The position numbers and the translations under genes were made by a program. Positions 23,065 through 34,180 of a DNA stretch of 64,000 bases are shown in pieces; the stretch's first letter is position 1; each line of letters starts with the position of its first letter. The stretch is from Gloeophyllum trabeum ATCC 11539. Its lineage: Eukaryota; Basidiomycota; Agaricomycetes; Gloeophyllales; Gloeophyllaceae. A model generated the notes under the pieces. It was not told the DNA's origin. It saw only the letters and a program-made list of their open reading frames with translations, and did not search any database. Where the stretch lies: NCBI RefSeq assembly GCF_000344685.1, contig NW_006920419.1:972876-1036875 (forward strand), given 5' to 3'.

Positions 23065-23870
23065 ATGTCCAACCCTACCACCGCCGTTGTTCAGACTCAG
23101 CTGGTTGGAGGCACCGACGGCGATATCTTCCACGATGGTTCTGCCCGTAAGTGCACCGTATCAAATCTGCCGGTTGCCTCACCCTAAAAGCCTCCTGTTT
23201 CACAGTCGGTGGTTGGCCCGCCATGCAAAAAATCGACATGGCGCACCCCATTCGGCAAATTGATATATTCTCCGGATGGATCGTAAGTGTGCTGGAGTGT
23301 ACCCCAATAGCTGTTTGTTCAGCGAGTCATTGCTAGGTCGACGGTGTTACCGTCACTTATCAGCTTCAAGGAGGAAGTACTGCTAAGGGTGCCCACGGGA
23401 CGTCCAGCACCAGGTCCACCGTGAAATTGTCGGGTACGCCTCCGAAATCCGAATATTCTATTCAGATATCAGCGCTCACACTATGCTACAGACAAGGAGA
23501 CACTGTTGGCTGTTGTCGGCCGCGCAGGCAACCACAGCTACTACAAGCGATCCGTCGTTCACCAGCTCACTTTCGTCATCTTGGATACTTCCAACGGCAA
23601 GGTCCGACAGGAAGGAGTAAGCTAAGCCTAGCTCAATTGATTATGTTATGTGCATTGATTGACGAGTGCGTAGCCTTTCGGTAATGAGGATGCGTCTAAC
23701 CAAGGAGAGGTCTTCCACGTCTCCGGGCCGATTGCTCTGGCTGGCTATGCTAAGAATGGCACTGATCCCTGTGAGTGTCCATCGCTACCAGCGAGAACGG
23801 TATGACTAATGTCTTCGGGATAGTGGGCCTGTCTGGATTGTCATTCATCAAGGCCTCCACCTTTGAGTGA
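23065..23870 (+). CDS. Jacalin-type lectin domain protein
   Basis: Six exons with short introns; the first exon is 23065-23146 and the stop is at 23868-23870, giving about 175 residues. The whole protein is one jacalin-like beta-prism domain: QLVGGTDGDIFHDGSA at the start, GGWPAMQKIDMAHPIRQIDI, GWIVDGVTVTYQLQGGS, LLAVVGRAGNHSYYKRSVVH, QLTFVILDTSNGKV, PFGNEDASNQGEVFHVSGPI and the closing LGLSGLSFIKASTFE. Jacalin-fold lectins bind mannose- or galactose-type sugars. There is no signal peptide, as in several fungal lectins. It is the intact member of a tandem pair; its decayed partner is at 24590-25240. Confidence 0.8.
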
Positions 23871-24020
23871 GCTGTTGGCTTGAAGTCGAGCGAGCCATGT
23901 ACTTTGTACGAATAAAGCAATGTAAATGTTGCGTTGTCATTGAATGGCGTTTTGCATCGACAAGGTGTTGGACCCTGCCAGTGCTTGGCAGACATCCCGA
24001 AGATCATAGCCGTCTGTGCC

Positions 24021-24580
24021 CTAAGCGGACGCCATAACTGCAGCCTGCATACACGCGAGAGTCATGTATTGTGGCCATAGATACGGCGGCTGAAGTCATG
24101 CATGCTAGTTCGCATCCGATTCCGGCATCCTCGTGTGGTCTGCGACAGTCTTTGACTCGGCGTACACAGATAAAGAATCAAGAGGAAAACTACATGACAA
24201 GACTGGGACTTGGGGCAGTAAGATACTACACTCTCGTGTATTCGCATCAATGCACTCATGGTATGGCTTTCCTGTTATGCTCCAGGCAAATTGGACGAGC
24301 GCGGCTACTACCAACATAATCCGAAGGTCACTTGTTGCGTGGTTCTTCCGTCACGAGTCACGACTAGATTGTATGCACGTATCTGAGCTTGGAACTAACT
24401 TGGAATGCATCCTCTTGTCTGTAGCACGATTGCGGAATGCCTGAAGCCTCCTTTTCTGGGATGAAATTTGGATGAGATATGCAAGGCTCAGGTTCCACCT
24501 GCAGGCTACTATGCTTCAGAGAGGCACTGCACACCGTGCTCTTACTAGGACGCCGTCATCAGCAAAACGTGCCTCTCCCT
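24021..24580. pseudogene. Remnant of HsbA-like 3' end and derlin 5' region
   Basis: 24021-24050 matches the last coding bases of the HsbA-like gene at 25392 (CTAAGCG.ACGCCAT with the gene body deleted). 24075-24570 is a diverged copy of the derlin promoter and first exon (26400-26920): shared landmarks are ATTCG.ATCAATGCA, ACC..CATAATCCGA and TTTCTGGGATGA.AT followed by ATATGCAAG against ATACGCAAG. No start or open frame survives. It belongs to the first unit of a tandem segmental duplication. Confidence 0.65.
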
Positions 24581-24589
24581 CACGAGTAG

Positions 24590-25240
24590 TAAGTACAGCA
24601 TATTATGTCGCTGTCTGCTTCGCAATGCCAACCTCCCGTTTTACAGTCGGTGGTTGGCCCGCCTTCCTGAGACTGGATACCATCAACCTAACAATGATTC
24701 GCTGAGCTACTAGTAACAGCGATCGGCGCACAGTCCAGCACACTTACGACCTATCCCGAGAATACCTCGATTTGCTGATGCGCCAAGTCGATTTTAGCGG
24801 TACTCCTAAAGGTACCCACGGCGCTAGGTCCACCGTGAGGTTCTCTGGTACCCAACCGGAATTCTGCAATGTATATTAATAGTCACAGAGGCTTTTGACT
24901 GTAATCGACCGCGCAGGAGACACGTACTAAAAGCGATCCTTGATCCACCAGCTCGCGCTGTTCATCTGGGATACCTCCGATGGCAAGGACCGCCAGGCAG
25001 GACTAAGCATCGATATCGCGCAATGTGTCATATTGTGCACATCGGTCGATGGGTGTGACGCCCTTCGGGAACGAGGATAACGGCGGACAGCTCTGCCATT
25101 TCTCCGACCCGATCTCATTCAACGGCTGTGCGAAAGATGGCCCCGATCCCTGTGAGTTTCGATGTCTACGTATACCAGCTGGAATTGTATGACTCAGGTG
25201 TGTCCGGGATGTCATTCACCAAGGTTACACCTTTGAGTGA
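24590..25240 (+). pseudogene. Decayed tandem copy of the jacalin-type lectin gene
   Basis: Exon 2 begins after TTTTACAG at 24646 with the same GGTGGTTGGCCCGCC as the intact gene, but reads into an in-frame TGA at 24703-24705. Downstream pieces align with exons 3-6: GGTACCCACGGCGCTAGG, GACCGCGCAGGAGACA, CCACCAGCTCGCGCTGTTC, CCTTCGGGAACGAGGATAAC and CACCTTTGAGTGA at 25228-25240. Frame and several splice sites are lost, and exon 1 is not recognisable. The 3' flank (25265-25420) matches the flank of the intact gene (23895-24050). Confidence 0.85.
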
Positions 25241-25391
25241 GCTATTCAAAGCGGATCTCTGAGGCGTGTACCCGGCATGTTTTGCACGAATGCAGCAATA
25301 CAAAATCGTTGCGCTGTCATCGGGCAGTATTTACATACGCGGGGTGTTGAACCCTGCTTGGCAGATCTCAGCGCTCACAGCAGTGTTTGCC

Positions 25392-26204
25392 CTAAGCGTA
25401 CGCCATGATCGCGGCCTCCAGCGACAAGTCTATACTACCTTTCTGCGTCGTCGCCGCAGCCCTTTGACTCGGAATCAAGCTGATTACGTCGCCGAAGTAT
25501 GCCTATCGGGACACGTTTAGGATGAGCCGCCAAAAAAGCACGGGCAATCAAACTCACATCAGTAACTCCCTGCAAGCCCAGCAAGCAGTTGGCTATGTCT
25601 CCAGTGAGTCCCGCCTTCTGGAACGTCGCTTTCTTGTTGATGAGCTAGATATCGGTGTGCGGATGAGCTCCATCCCTGAATTAGTGCTGCGTGCGCGTAC
25701 TGTCGATACGAATTCCTTTTGACCGCTGACGAACTGTATGGCATGTCAGTCAAAGAGGCGTCTCAGCTGAGATGAGTAGTAAGAACTAACGCCGGTAAGT
25801 GCGGTGAGAACCTCCTCAGCCTCTCTACCCTTGAAGGGCTTTGGGTCCACCTATTTTCACGGTCTAGCGGGGATACAGAAGTGCAGATGATTTGATTTGC
25901 TTACCACGTCGACCTGACCGATGGCATCGGATAAATTGCTGATGATACTCTGCATGCTAACGGCTATTATCTATCAAGTAGGTGAGTTTTTACTAACAGC
26001 ACTCCAGCTCCCTGCCAGGCGACTTACCGGCCCTTCTCTGGCGACATTGGCGTCTGACATGCTTGAGAGAGTTCCCCTCACGCTCGTGGTCGCTTTGGAC
26101 ACAGCTTGTAGACTCAACACCACAGCTTCTGACGATTGGGCGAATACGCCTGCTAACGAAGACAAGGCAGCCAAGGTGAGTGGAATGAGCGAGAAGGCCT
26201 TCAT
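25392..26204 (-). CDS. HsbA-like small secreted protein
   Basis: Reverse-strand six-exon gene with the family's conserved phase-0 introns. Exon 1 gives the signal peptide MKAFSLIPLTLAALSSLAGV with cleavage near FAQ, then SSEAVVLSLQAVSKATTSVR; later exons give IIAVSMQSIISNLSDAIGQ, DPKPFKGREAEEVLTALTG, FVSGQKEFVST, FQKAGLTGDIANCLLGLQG and SIDLSLEAAIMAYA before the stop at 25392-25394. All exons stay open, so it looks functional. A TATA-like TATAAAG lies at 26275-26281, 71 bp upstream. The gene is in the second unit of the tandem duplication that also contains the lectin pseudogene and derlin. Family assignment as for the copy at 16137. Confidence 0.72.
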
Positions 26205-26813
26205 GTTGACTACTAGGCAATGGATAGTGACAAATAGTGGCGGAGGTGAGGACGACGGCATTTTGGCCAGCCAGCTTTATAAGACCTTCGCATGGTTGCA
26301 GCAAGGCCGCTACAGATTCCCAGTAAGCTGGAAACAGCATGTGAAGCCTGAGCGAACAGTTACTTCACCCATTCATACGAGCACTACTGCCTGACAGATA
26401 CGTGCAACGGTCATGTAATGCGGGCATAGATGCAGCTAACTTCGTATCCCCGGGTGCCCGTGGACCATGGTCTGCAAGAGTCAAACTTCAGAGCAATCGG
26501 ACAAACAATCGACAGACGAAACAGAAAAACATAAAGGCGGGGTCGATCCTGTAGTCTATAGACAATACGCTGTCTCGGGTATTCGTATCAATGCATGCGC
26601 ACGCACGATGTAGCCGCCCGGTTGTGGCAAATTAGAGTCCAACAAGCGGGCCGCGTCCACCGGCATAATCCGAGGCCACGTCTTGCGCGCTTCCCCCTCG
26701 AATCCTCGAGAATCACATACCCGACAATGCATACGCGTTGCTGTTGTGTCTGAGCCTATAACCAAATCAGAAGCCAAATATCGTCTCTGGCACAACTCTT
26801 CATCGGACGCGAA
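26205..26813. promoter_or_regulatory. Divergent promoter region between HsbA-like gene and derlin
   Basis: About 610 bp between two starts pointing away from each other. A TATA-like box for the reverse gene is at 26275-26281. The region from about 26400 has a diverged copy at 24075-24480. Confidence 0.45.
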
Positions 26814-27869
26814 ATGGCTCAAGCATCTTTCTGGGATGAGATACGCAAGATTCCTCCAGTGACACGCTTCCTCTGCGGCTCGACGCTGGCCGTCTCTCTG
26901 CCAGTTATGCTTCAGATAGTGTCGCCATACACTGTCATCTTTGTCAAGCCGCTGGTCATGAAGCGTTTGCAGGTAGGCCTTCGCCGCAAGCACGAATAAT
27001 GTGTATGCCTGACGTCCTAGATCAGGTATGGCGTGTCTTCACGAGTTTCTTCCTTGGGAGTAAGTGTTACTGAACATAACACCTGGATGTGTATTGTGGA
27101 GGCGAGACAGTCTCTGCGGTTGGCATACGCTGTCCTGCCGCTATCTACTCCCCACCATCATGATCCATGCTGATATTCAATTTCCTGTCAGGTTCGGGGA
27201 TCAACTTCATCTTTGACCTCGCAATGCTTTAGTATGTGATTCCTCTCTGTCGCTCGGGATACGATGTAACTGTACATCGTAGCCGGAATTCTGATGCGCT
27301 AGAATCCACTCATTTCCCCGGACGCTCTGCGGATTACGCCTGGCAATTACTGCTGACAGCCTGTGGCATTCTGGTGCGTGGTCTAGCTGCTATCGAGAGT
27401 TCGACTAACTCCGGTCCCAAAGGCGCTCAACATCCCTCTCGGCTCTTTCGTCCACACCCGCCCTCTCCTGCTCGCCCTCACCTACCTCGGCTCAGCGCTG
27501 GCACCCCCGGGCGCCCAGACGTCCTTCTTCGGACTGATCACCTTCCCGATTCAATATCTCCCATACGCCCTAGCGGCCCTCGACCTCATCATGGGAGGCC
27601 CCGCCGCAGCCGCGCAGAGTGTCACAGGTCTGGTTGCGGGGCACGCTTGGTGGTACCTCATTTTCGGAGGCGGGGCTGGTCCCAGCACGAGGAGTCTTGG
27701 GAGCGCGCCGGGATGGTTGAAGAAGCTGTTGGGTCAGAGGGATGGAGTTGCTACGCGCTTGGCCGGTACGACGGGGGGTGGGGTGCACGTCATACCGCCT
27801 AGAACGAGGCAACCGGTCCAGGAGACGGGTGGGCATAGGTGGGGTGCCGGCCATAGGCTCGGAGAGTGA
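26814..27869 (+). CDS. Derlin (Der1-like ER-associated degradation protein)
   Basis: Five exons, roughly 240 residues. Derlins are rhomboid-like ER membrane proteins that help retrotranslocate misfolded proteins for degradation. Seen: MAQASFWDEIRKIPPVTRFL, the derlin start (FWxxIPPVTR), VWRVFTSFFLGSSGINFIFD, MLYRNSDALESTHFPGRSAD with the derlin LExxxFxGRxADY block, WQLLLTACGIL, GLITFPIQYLPYALAALDLI (rhomboid-like WR/QYLPY region), VTGLVAGHAWWYLIF, and a cytosolic Gly/Arg-rich tail. Several hydrophobic segments fit six membrane passes. It converges with the UNC93-like gene (about 250 bp apart). Confidence 0.9.
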
Positions 27870-28120
27870 TGAAGTTGTACGCAAATATCTCTTGTATTTA
27901 CTGCTATCCTTGCGTCGTTATGATAAGCATGATCCTGACGCGACGTGCTAATGTCCTTCCAATCGGTGGACGTAATGAGACCGGCGACAACTGACGCCGT
28001 CATGTTACAGGTATTGTCACCTCTGTCCCTTCCTCTTTCTTATCCTCTGGTGTAGAGGCATGTCTATCAATGCTGGGGACCAATATCAGTCTCAAGGAAA
28101 CGCCAATATCAATTCTGGAC

Positions 28121-30023
28121 CTACTCGAGTTCGTCCGTATCATCCGTATGGTTGTTCACGCGCATGTGAATCATAGGTAAGGTGAATATTAGGCCAGCCA
28201 CCAGTAAGGCCCATGTTGACGCGAAAATATTCATGTACCTTGATGGCGGGATGTCACGCTAGGAAGTGCGTGAAGCTCAGTGAGAGACCCACGGGAGTTT
28301 GACGGCGTCTGCGGCGAAAGCGCCTGCACAGCCGGCTGCTTGGATCGATTTGTCTGGAAGGACAGTGAGCCCGAAGCAAGCCGGGGAGCATGCAGATACC
28401 CACAGAAACCCGTGAAATACGCGAGCTTTGCGGGGTCGTTCGACATGGTGCCCAGTATCCAGTACGTCGTCGTTTGCCAGACGGAGTCCAATACGCCGCA
28501 GAGAGTGTACAGGAGGATGCGTCCCGTATATCCGTGGTCGTAAACATCCATGCGATTTGTGGTAAGCGCGATGGATTCCCGAGTGTAACCCCTGATGATG
28601 TCCGTCAACGTCGATGCCCCCGTAAGAACTGTTGCTCTGTTACCGTTGGTAGACATATGCCCAGCCGTGAACGAAGAACACGAGGAAAAGCAGTATGGTC
28701 CAGCCTATGAACGCTCGATGTCTGCGGGTTAACCGCGTGCAATCCAGTATCAATCCTACGATAAGAGAGCCGAAGATTTGAGCGAGCCAGTACACAAGAT
28801 TGTTGAGTGAACGCGCTCGGATGTTGAACAGTGTCCCGTTGTAATCGTTGAATTCTGAATAGGTTCGGTAAGTCGAAACGACGAGACAGAAGGGTGTACG
28901 AGAGACTGACGCCAAGTATAGTACCAGATACTGGCAAAGAACATCGGGAAGAGCATGATAACGAGAGGATCAGTCTTGAGGGCAATCCATAAGCCACGGA
29001 ATTCAGACTTCCATGTCGGCTGGCGGGGCGTCTTCACTCTGCTGCCGTCAGTGCGGATCATCTTGTTTGGGTCGGCCAGGAACAACGGAAGGCAGACGCC
29101 CAAGATGTTGATGACGAGCAAGCCAATCTGCCGAAGTACTCATAAGAAATCCCGGAAGAAAAGCTCAGAAGAGAGGGTACATACATAGGTGCCATTGCCG
29201 ACTATGGGCGTTGTTAGATTCTCAAAGTATGTCGAGGTTCGTTTCATGGACGTCGAAGCGGCACTCACCAGAATTAGACTGTTTTAAACCACAGGAGTCA
29301 TGAGAATCGGAGGAAGAGGAAGAGTGGACATCGTGTGTACCTCAGAATTGAAGTTCTGTCCAAGAGACACACATGCGCCTACGACACCCCCCATGTTGAA
29401 TATCGACCAGAAGACGCCGATAAACATTCCTTTCTGGGACTCAGTGGGATACGCTAACATGAAACAACCTTCGGCGGTCCAAAGCAAAGCCGCACAAAGC
29501 CCCTCGTAGGCTCCGGCGGCTATCACGAAACCGCCCACATTTGGATGAATGTTCATCGCGCTATGTCATACGTATCCAGCCTACCGACGATAAATAGCAG
29601 GATGTGGGAATGCACGTACAGGTAGGAACCCAGGCCGAGGGCATAACCCGTGGTACCAAGGAATAGAGTAAGTCTTGGCCCGAGGACATTGTTGACAGAC
29701 CTGTCACACTTCAGTGAGTACGATATGAGGAAGGGGGACATTCCAGCGTACCCAGCGAAGAACGCGAAGAACGCGTACGAAGCATAGAGCGCCGCATTTG
29801 CGTCGTCGTTAATCGCGGGGTCTATCCTTCCTGCGCCTCCGAGACCAAGGAGGGCATTGTACAGGCCGGGGCACGTGAAGCAGACAATTCCTACCATAGA
29901 AATCTGCGTGTAGGGATTGTAATAGAAGCCTTTGATCCCAGAAGGATACTCATAGCGCTCGATTTCCTTGTCAGCTCCATCGTCTTTGGCGCTTTCTGAA
30001 CCAGTGCTCAAAGGGAGTAGCAT
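28121..30023 (-). CDS. UNC93-like major facilitator family membrane protein (copy 1)
   Basis: Many short exons on the reverse strand. Starting from an ATG at 30023, the protein opens with an acidic arm, then GIKGFYYNPYTQISMVGIVC, CFTCPGLYNALLGLGGAGRI, NVLGPRLTLFLGTTGYALGL, HPNVGGFVIAAGAYEGLCAA, LLWTAEGCFMLAYPTESQKG, FWSIFNMGGVVGACVSLGQN, FLADPNKMIRTDGSRV and ALKTDPLVIMLFPMFFASIW, ending MNIFASTWALLVAGLIFTLP and a polar tail. This is the order of UNC93/DUF895-type permeases (11-12 membrane segments, transport substrate unknown). A 10-nt exon at 29269-29278 restores SNSVGNGTY. A second copy sits at 59220-61107. A shorter or longer N-terminus is possible. Confidence 0.82.
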
Positions 30024-30793
30024 GACGGGGGTCAAAGGGAAAGTATCTGGACCCACGTACTCCAAGCATTTGTAGCCCTCTGATACCACTATTTTCGTGC
30101 GATAAGCAATGAAGAAATCAGTCGACCAGCCAAGGAGAACGAGCAGATAGCATCGGCAGGCCCCTATGTATTGCGTCCGGCTACGTCGTGACTCGGGGTA
30201 GGGTTTGTGCTCCACAAGATGTCCAAGGATTCGTTGCACTTGAGTGAGGCATTCGCATACGTAGACAACATGAGATACTTCCCTTCATCCGAATATCCCG
30301 AGTGAATATCAGGACTCAGATACGTGAAGGGTCAACCCCAGTAAGACAGGCGCCCCTACGTCCACTGATACTCCCAGACGTTGCCCCGTTCAGGGTCCAA
30401 GAGATAAGCATATACTTGACTGACACTCTTGAGGATATGTATAGGCCAGGCATCAGGCTTCGCAACGGGACAGGATTCTTCGAAGAGACAGGTCGTAAGA
30501 CCGTTCCCTTATAATTAAGTTGCCCACGGACTGGATACTTGATAAATTTAGGCCACAACAGCCACAGTCATACCGGCCCGGTAAGGTCTCACGTAAGCAC
30601 GACGGAGCTAGTTGAGCGAGCGTAGATGATGGGACACAACGAATAGTTTGAGCTTAAAGGACAAGAATATAGTTGTTGTCAGCACAAGGCCAGCTAGAGA
30701 GTGTGCATACTCACATACGACCTCCTAGAAGGCTCCACCGTATCGAGCTGCGAACGAGAGATCATAAAGCAGACGCACCCTGCCTCAATATCG
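30024..30793. other. Intergenic region
   Basis: About 770 bp between the UNC93-like start and the 3' end of the SDR gene. No element recognised. Confidence 0.4.
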
Positions 30794-31867
30794 CTACTGA
30801 CTCGGCCCGATATCAGTCCTTTTCTTAGCCAGAACGGTTCCAGAAATGCGGGCGATCAGCCACTCTGGAACAAGGAGAAACACCCAGCTCAGTAGTTCAT
30901 GAACCCAGTATGGGATCACATGGCCTTTGTAACTGCCAACTGCGCTGATAATCGCTTCGGCCATGCGATCAGGGGATGGTGTAGCGAGATTCTCCGGAGC
31001 ACCATTGGATTTTGTCGCGGAGAAGTACACTTCATGGTATTGCACTTCGACTTCTTTGTGGCCTATGACACGCATCTCGCGCCGCAAGGATTCAGAGAAA
31101 GTCTGGGCTAATGTATGAGGAAACACCAGGCCAGAAACCAGAGAGCGTTCAATCGTACCTGGACGAAGCCCTTGGTACCTGTGTAGAGCGCGATGAAAGG
31201 CGGAGGGTGAGTTGCAGCGTAACTTCCGAGATAGATTATCAAGGACGGCTTGTGCTGTACCAAGAGCGGCAGGAGGGCTCGTGTGAGCTGCGCAGTCCAA
31301 GTAACACCTGTGTCGATCCCTCGCTGTATCTCTGTGAAGACGAGGTAAATTATCCCGCAGATACAACCTGTGAGTGATTGAGGCACCTGCGGGATCAATG
31401 GTGAGCAGAGGCTGAACGGGTCCGGTAGTGTATCCGACATTGTTTATCAGGACTGTGAGAGGCTTATTTGAAACTGTTTCGACGACGTTTTGTACAAGTG
31501 CCGGCTGAGTAGCGTCGGCTTCGACGAATTCGAACTTCCCCTTTGGTGCGAGCACGAGTAACTCGTCACAGCATGAGGAGAGCTTTGCTGGATCTCGTCC
31601 GTGCAAAATTATGTTGAAGCCTCTTCTAGCAAGAACTTTGCAAAGTCTAAGGAGTGTTGGCTTAGCAGTGCGATGTGATTCGCAGGAGACCTACTAGACC
31701 TACGATTTCCCGATTCCATCTGAAGCTCCGGTGACAAGAGCCCAGGGTTCGTCTGTATCACGAAACTACATCAAAAGGACAAGGTGAGCCGGGGTTCGGA
31801 AACTGCGTAAATTCGAGAGTAGTACTCGATCCATCACATTGGCTCGGGAGACGATTCGCCAAAACAT
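30794..31867 (-). CDS. Short-chain dehydrogenase/reductase, 3-ketoacyl-CoA reductase / 17-beta-HSD type (copy 1)
   Basis: Reverse-strand gene, five exons, about 280 residues. Start MFWRIVSRANVMDR is spliced to DEPWALVTGASDGIGKS, the Rossmann TGxxxGIG motif. Next come VLARRGFNIILHGRDPAKL, FEFVEADATQP, TVLINNVGYTT (NNxG), and the catalytic stretch GSYAATHPPPFIALYTGTKG with Ser, Tyr and Lys of SxnYxxxK. The C-terminus (VIPYWVHELLSWVFLLVPEW) is hydrophobic, suggesting ER-membrane association, and ends TVLAKKRTDIGPSQ. The arrangement matches the second copy at 43058-44203 exon by exon. Substrate unknown; very-long-chain acyl or steroid-type ketones are usual for this branch. Confidence 0.85.
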
Positions 31868-32559
31868 GACTTGAACACCAGGCCAAACGACTGGACACGG
31901 ATTCAAAGATGTCTTCAATACAACCCTAGCTCAGCTGAACGAAGGTTGTGTGAATGAGTGCTGCGTGATCCCATGGGAATCCAGCTATTTATACGCTTGC
32001 TTTAAGAACTTTGAACATGAACTCAACAGCTATAGACCGCAGAAGTTCAATATCTAGTGCGTTGTATTGCGTGTTATCCAGCCGAAACAGCTGGTGGTGG
32101 AATCGAAGTTTCTCCTATGCAGCATAATATGCATATATAGGTGGTATCCGCAGCTGTGGCGTGGCTGCGCGGACTCCTAGGCTAGTGAACATTTCCGATA
32201 CGCGCCAGTGAAGTCCCCCCTTGCGCCCGTTTAGGCAGCGTCCCCCGCTTTATTTAGTACTGAAGGCACCGTGGCAATGGTAAGCCATGTGCGCTTTCCT
32301 TGACACGCCGCTCACCTCCTGCTTTCTGTCTCTTTATGCCCGTCCCACGATAGGCTACCTATTGGTGACTATTCTATGCTTTTACTGGACTTAATCTCTG
32401 GCAAATAATTCGCCTGATCGAGCACTTTACGTTGAGAGTTTGTTGAGAGTCGCGCATACACATGCCAAAGTGCGGCAAGGGGCTTCCAGTCCTTCGGTCG
32501 CGCACCTGCCGTTTTGGGGAGAAGAGGCTGCCTTTTCTGGCAGACGCGTGAGCTTCAGG
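31868..32559. other. Intergenic region
   Basis: About 690 bp without a recognisable gene. Confidence 0.4.
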
Positions 32560-32894
32560 GGGACTTCTGCGCTCGATAATGATAGAGTTGCAATAAAATA
32601 AAATAAAAAGAAAAAGAAAAAAGAAAAATTGGGATTGGCTCAGAGAGCCATGTGGCAGTTGTGGCTTTGAGGCCCTTGGGACCGAAATCTGCGTTACTCT
32701 CGGGCCTATGCTCCACAAATCGCCCTCAGAGCCCCGAAGTAGGAACAAAGCAGCTAGTGAGTGACTGATTGCATGTTTTACCGTAAAATCCGAGTGTAAA
32801 TACTACTAAAATCGAATTTGTCCGGCCCCTCCGGGGCCATACTAATACTCAACCCGTCCATCGTTCTCTGAGATATATCTCCTATAAAATGGCA
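32560..32894. repeat. Left copy of ~335-bp direct duplicate at a contig end
   Basis: This block ends exactly at the gap and is repeated at 33848-34180. The two copies differ only by single-base indels in short runs (CTTCTG versus CTCTG, and two A-run differences). Confidence 0.85.
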
Positions 32895-33847
32895 NNNNNN
32901 NNNNNNNNNNNNNNNNNNNNNNNNNNNNNNNNNNNNNNNNNNNNNNNNNNNNNNNNNNNNNNNNNNNNNNNNNNNNNNNNNNNNNNNNNNNNNNNNNNNN
33001 NNNNNNNNNNNNNNNNNNNNNNNNNNNNNNNNNNNNNNNNNNNNNNNNNNNNNNNNNNNNNNNNNNNNNNNNNNNNNNNNNNNNNNNNNNNNNNNNNNNN
33101 NNNNNNNNNNNNNNNNNNNNNNNNNNNNNNNNNNNNNNNNNNNNNNNNNNNNNNNNNNNNNNNNNNNNNNNNNNNNNNNNNNNNNNNNNNNNNNNNNNNN
33201 NNNNNNNNNNNNNNNNNNNNNNNNNNNNNNNNNNNNNNNNNNNNNNNNNNNNNNNNNNNNNNNNNNNNNNNNNNNNNNNNNNNNNNNNNNNNNNNNNNNN
33301 NNNNNNNNNNNNNNNNNNNNNNNNNNNNNNNNNNNNNNNNNNNNNNNNNNNNNNNNNNNNNNNNNNNNNNNNNNNNNNNNNNNNNNNNNNNNNNNNNNNN
33401 NNNNNNNNNNNNNNNNNNNNNNNNNNNNNNNNNNNNNNNNNNNNNNNNNNNNNNNNNNNNNNNNNNNNNNNNNNNNNNNNNNNNNNNNNNNNNNNNNNNN
33501 NNNNNNNNNNNNNNNNNNNNNNNNNNNNNNNNNNNNNNNNNNNNNNNNNNNNNNNNNNNNNNNNNNNNNNNNNNNNNNNNNNNNNNNNNNNNNNNNNNNN
33601 NNNNNNNNNNNNNNNNNNNNNNNNNNNNNNNNNNNNNNNNNNNNNNNNNNNNNNNNNNNNNNNNNNNNNNNNNNNNNNNNNNNNNNNNNNNNNNNNNNNN
33701 NNNNNNNNNNNNNNNNNNNNNNNNNNNNNNNNNNNNNNNNNNNNNNNNNNNNNNNNNNNNNNNNNNNNNNNNNNNNNNNNNNNNNNNNNNNNNNNNNNNN
33801 NNNNNNNNNNNNNNNNNNNNNNNNNNNNNNNNNNNNNNNNNNNNNNN
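32895..33847. other. Assembly gap (953 Ns), possibly artificial
   Basis: Run of N flanked by the same sequence in direct orientation on both sides. Confidence 1.
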
Positions 33848-34180
33848 GGGGACTCTGCGCTCGATAATGATAGAGTTGCAATAAAATAAATAAAAAGAAA
33901 AGAAAAAAGAAAAATTGGGATTGGCTCAGAGAGCCATGTGGCAGTTGTGGCTTTGAGGCCCTTGGGACCGAAATCTGCGTTACTCTCGGGCCTATGCTCC
34001 ACAAATCGCCCTCAGAGCCCCGAAGTAGGAACAAAGCAGCTAGTGAGTGACTGATTGCATGTTTTACCGTAAAATCCGAGTGTAAATACTACTAAAATCG
34101 AATTTGTCCGGCCCCTCCGGGGCCATACTAATACTCAACCCGTCCATCGTTCTCTGAGATATATCTCCTATAAAATGGCA
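33848..34180. repeat. Right copy of ~335-bp direct duplicate at a contig start
   Basis: Begins exactly at the end of the gap and matches 32560-32894. Most likely overlapping contig ends that were not merged; long terminal repeats of an element are the alternative. Confidence 0.85.

Noticed and set aside
27236..27802. 188-codon forward frame inside derlin
   Set aside because: Overlaps the derlin exons in another frame; the derlin reading is clearly conserved.
32778..34034. Long reverse frames across the second gap
   Set aside because: Consist mainly of N; the flanking residues repeat because the contig ends are duplicated.
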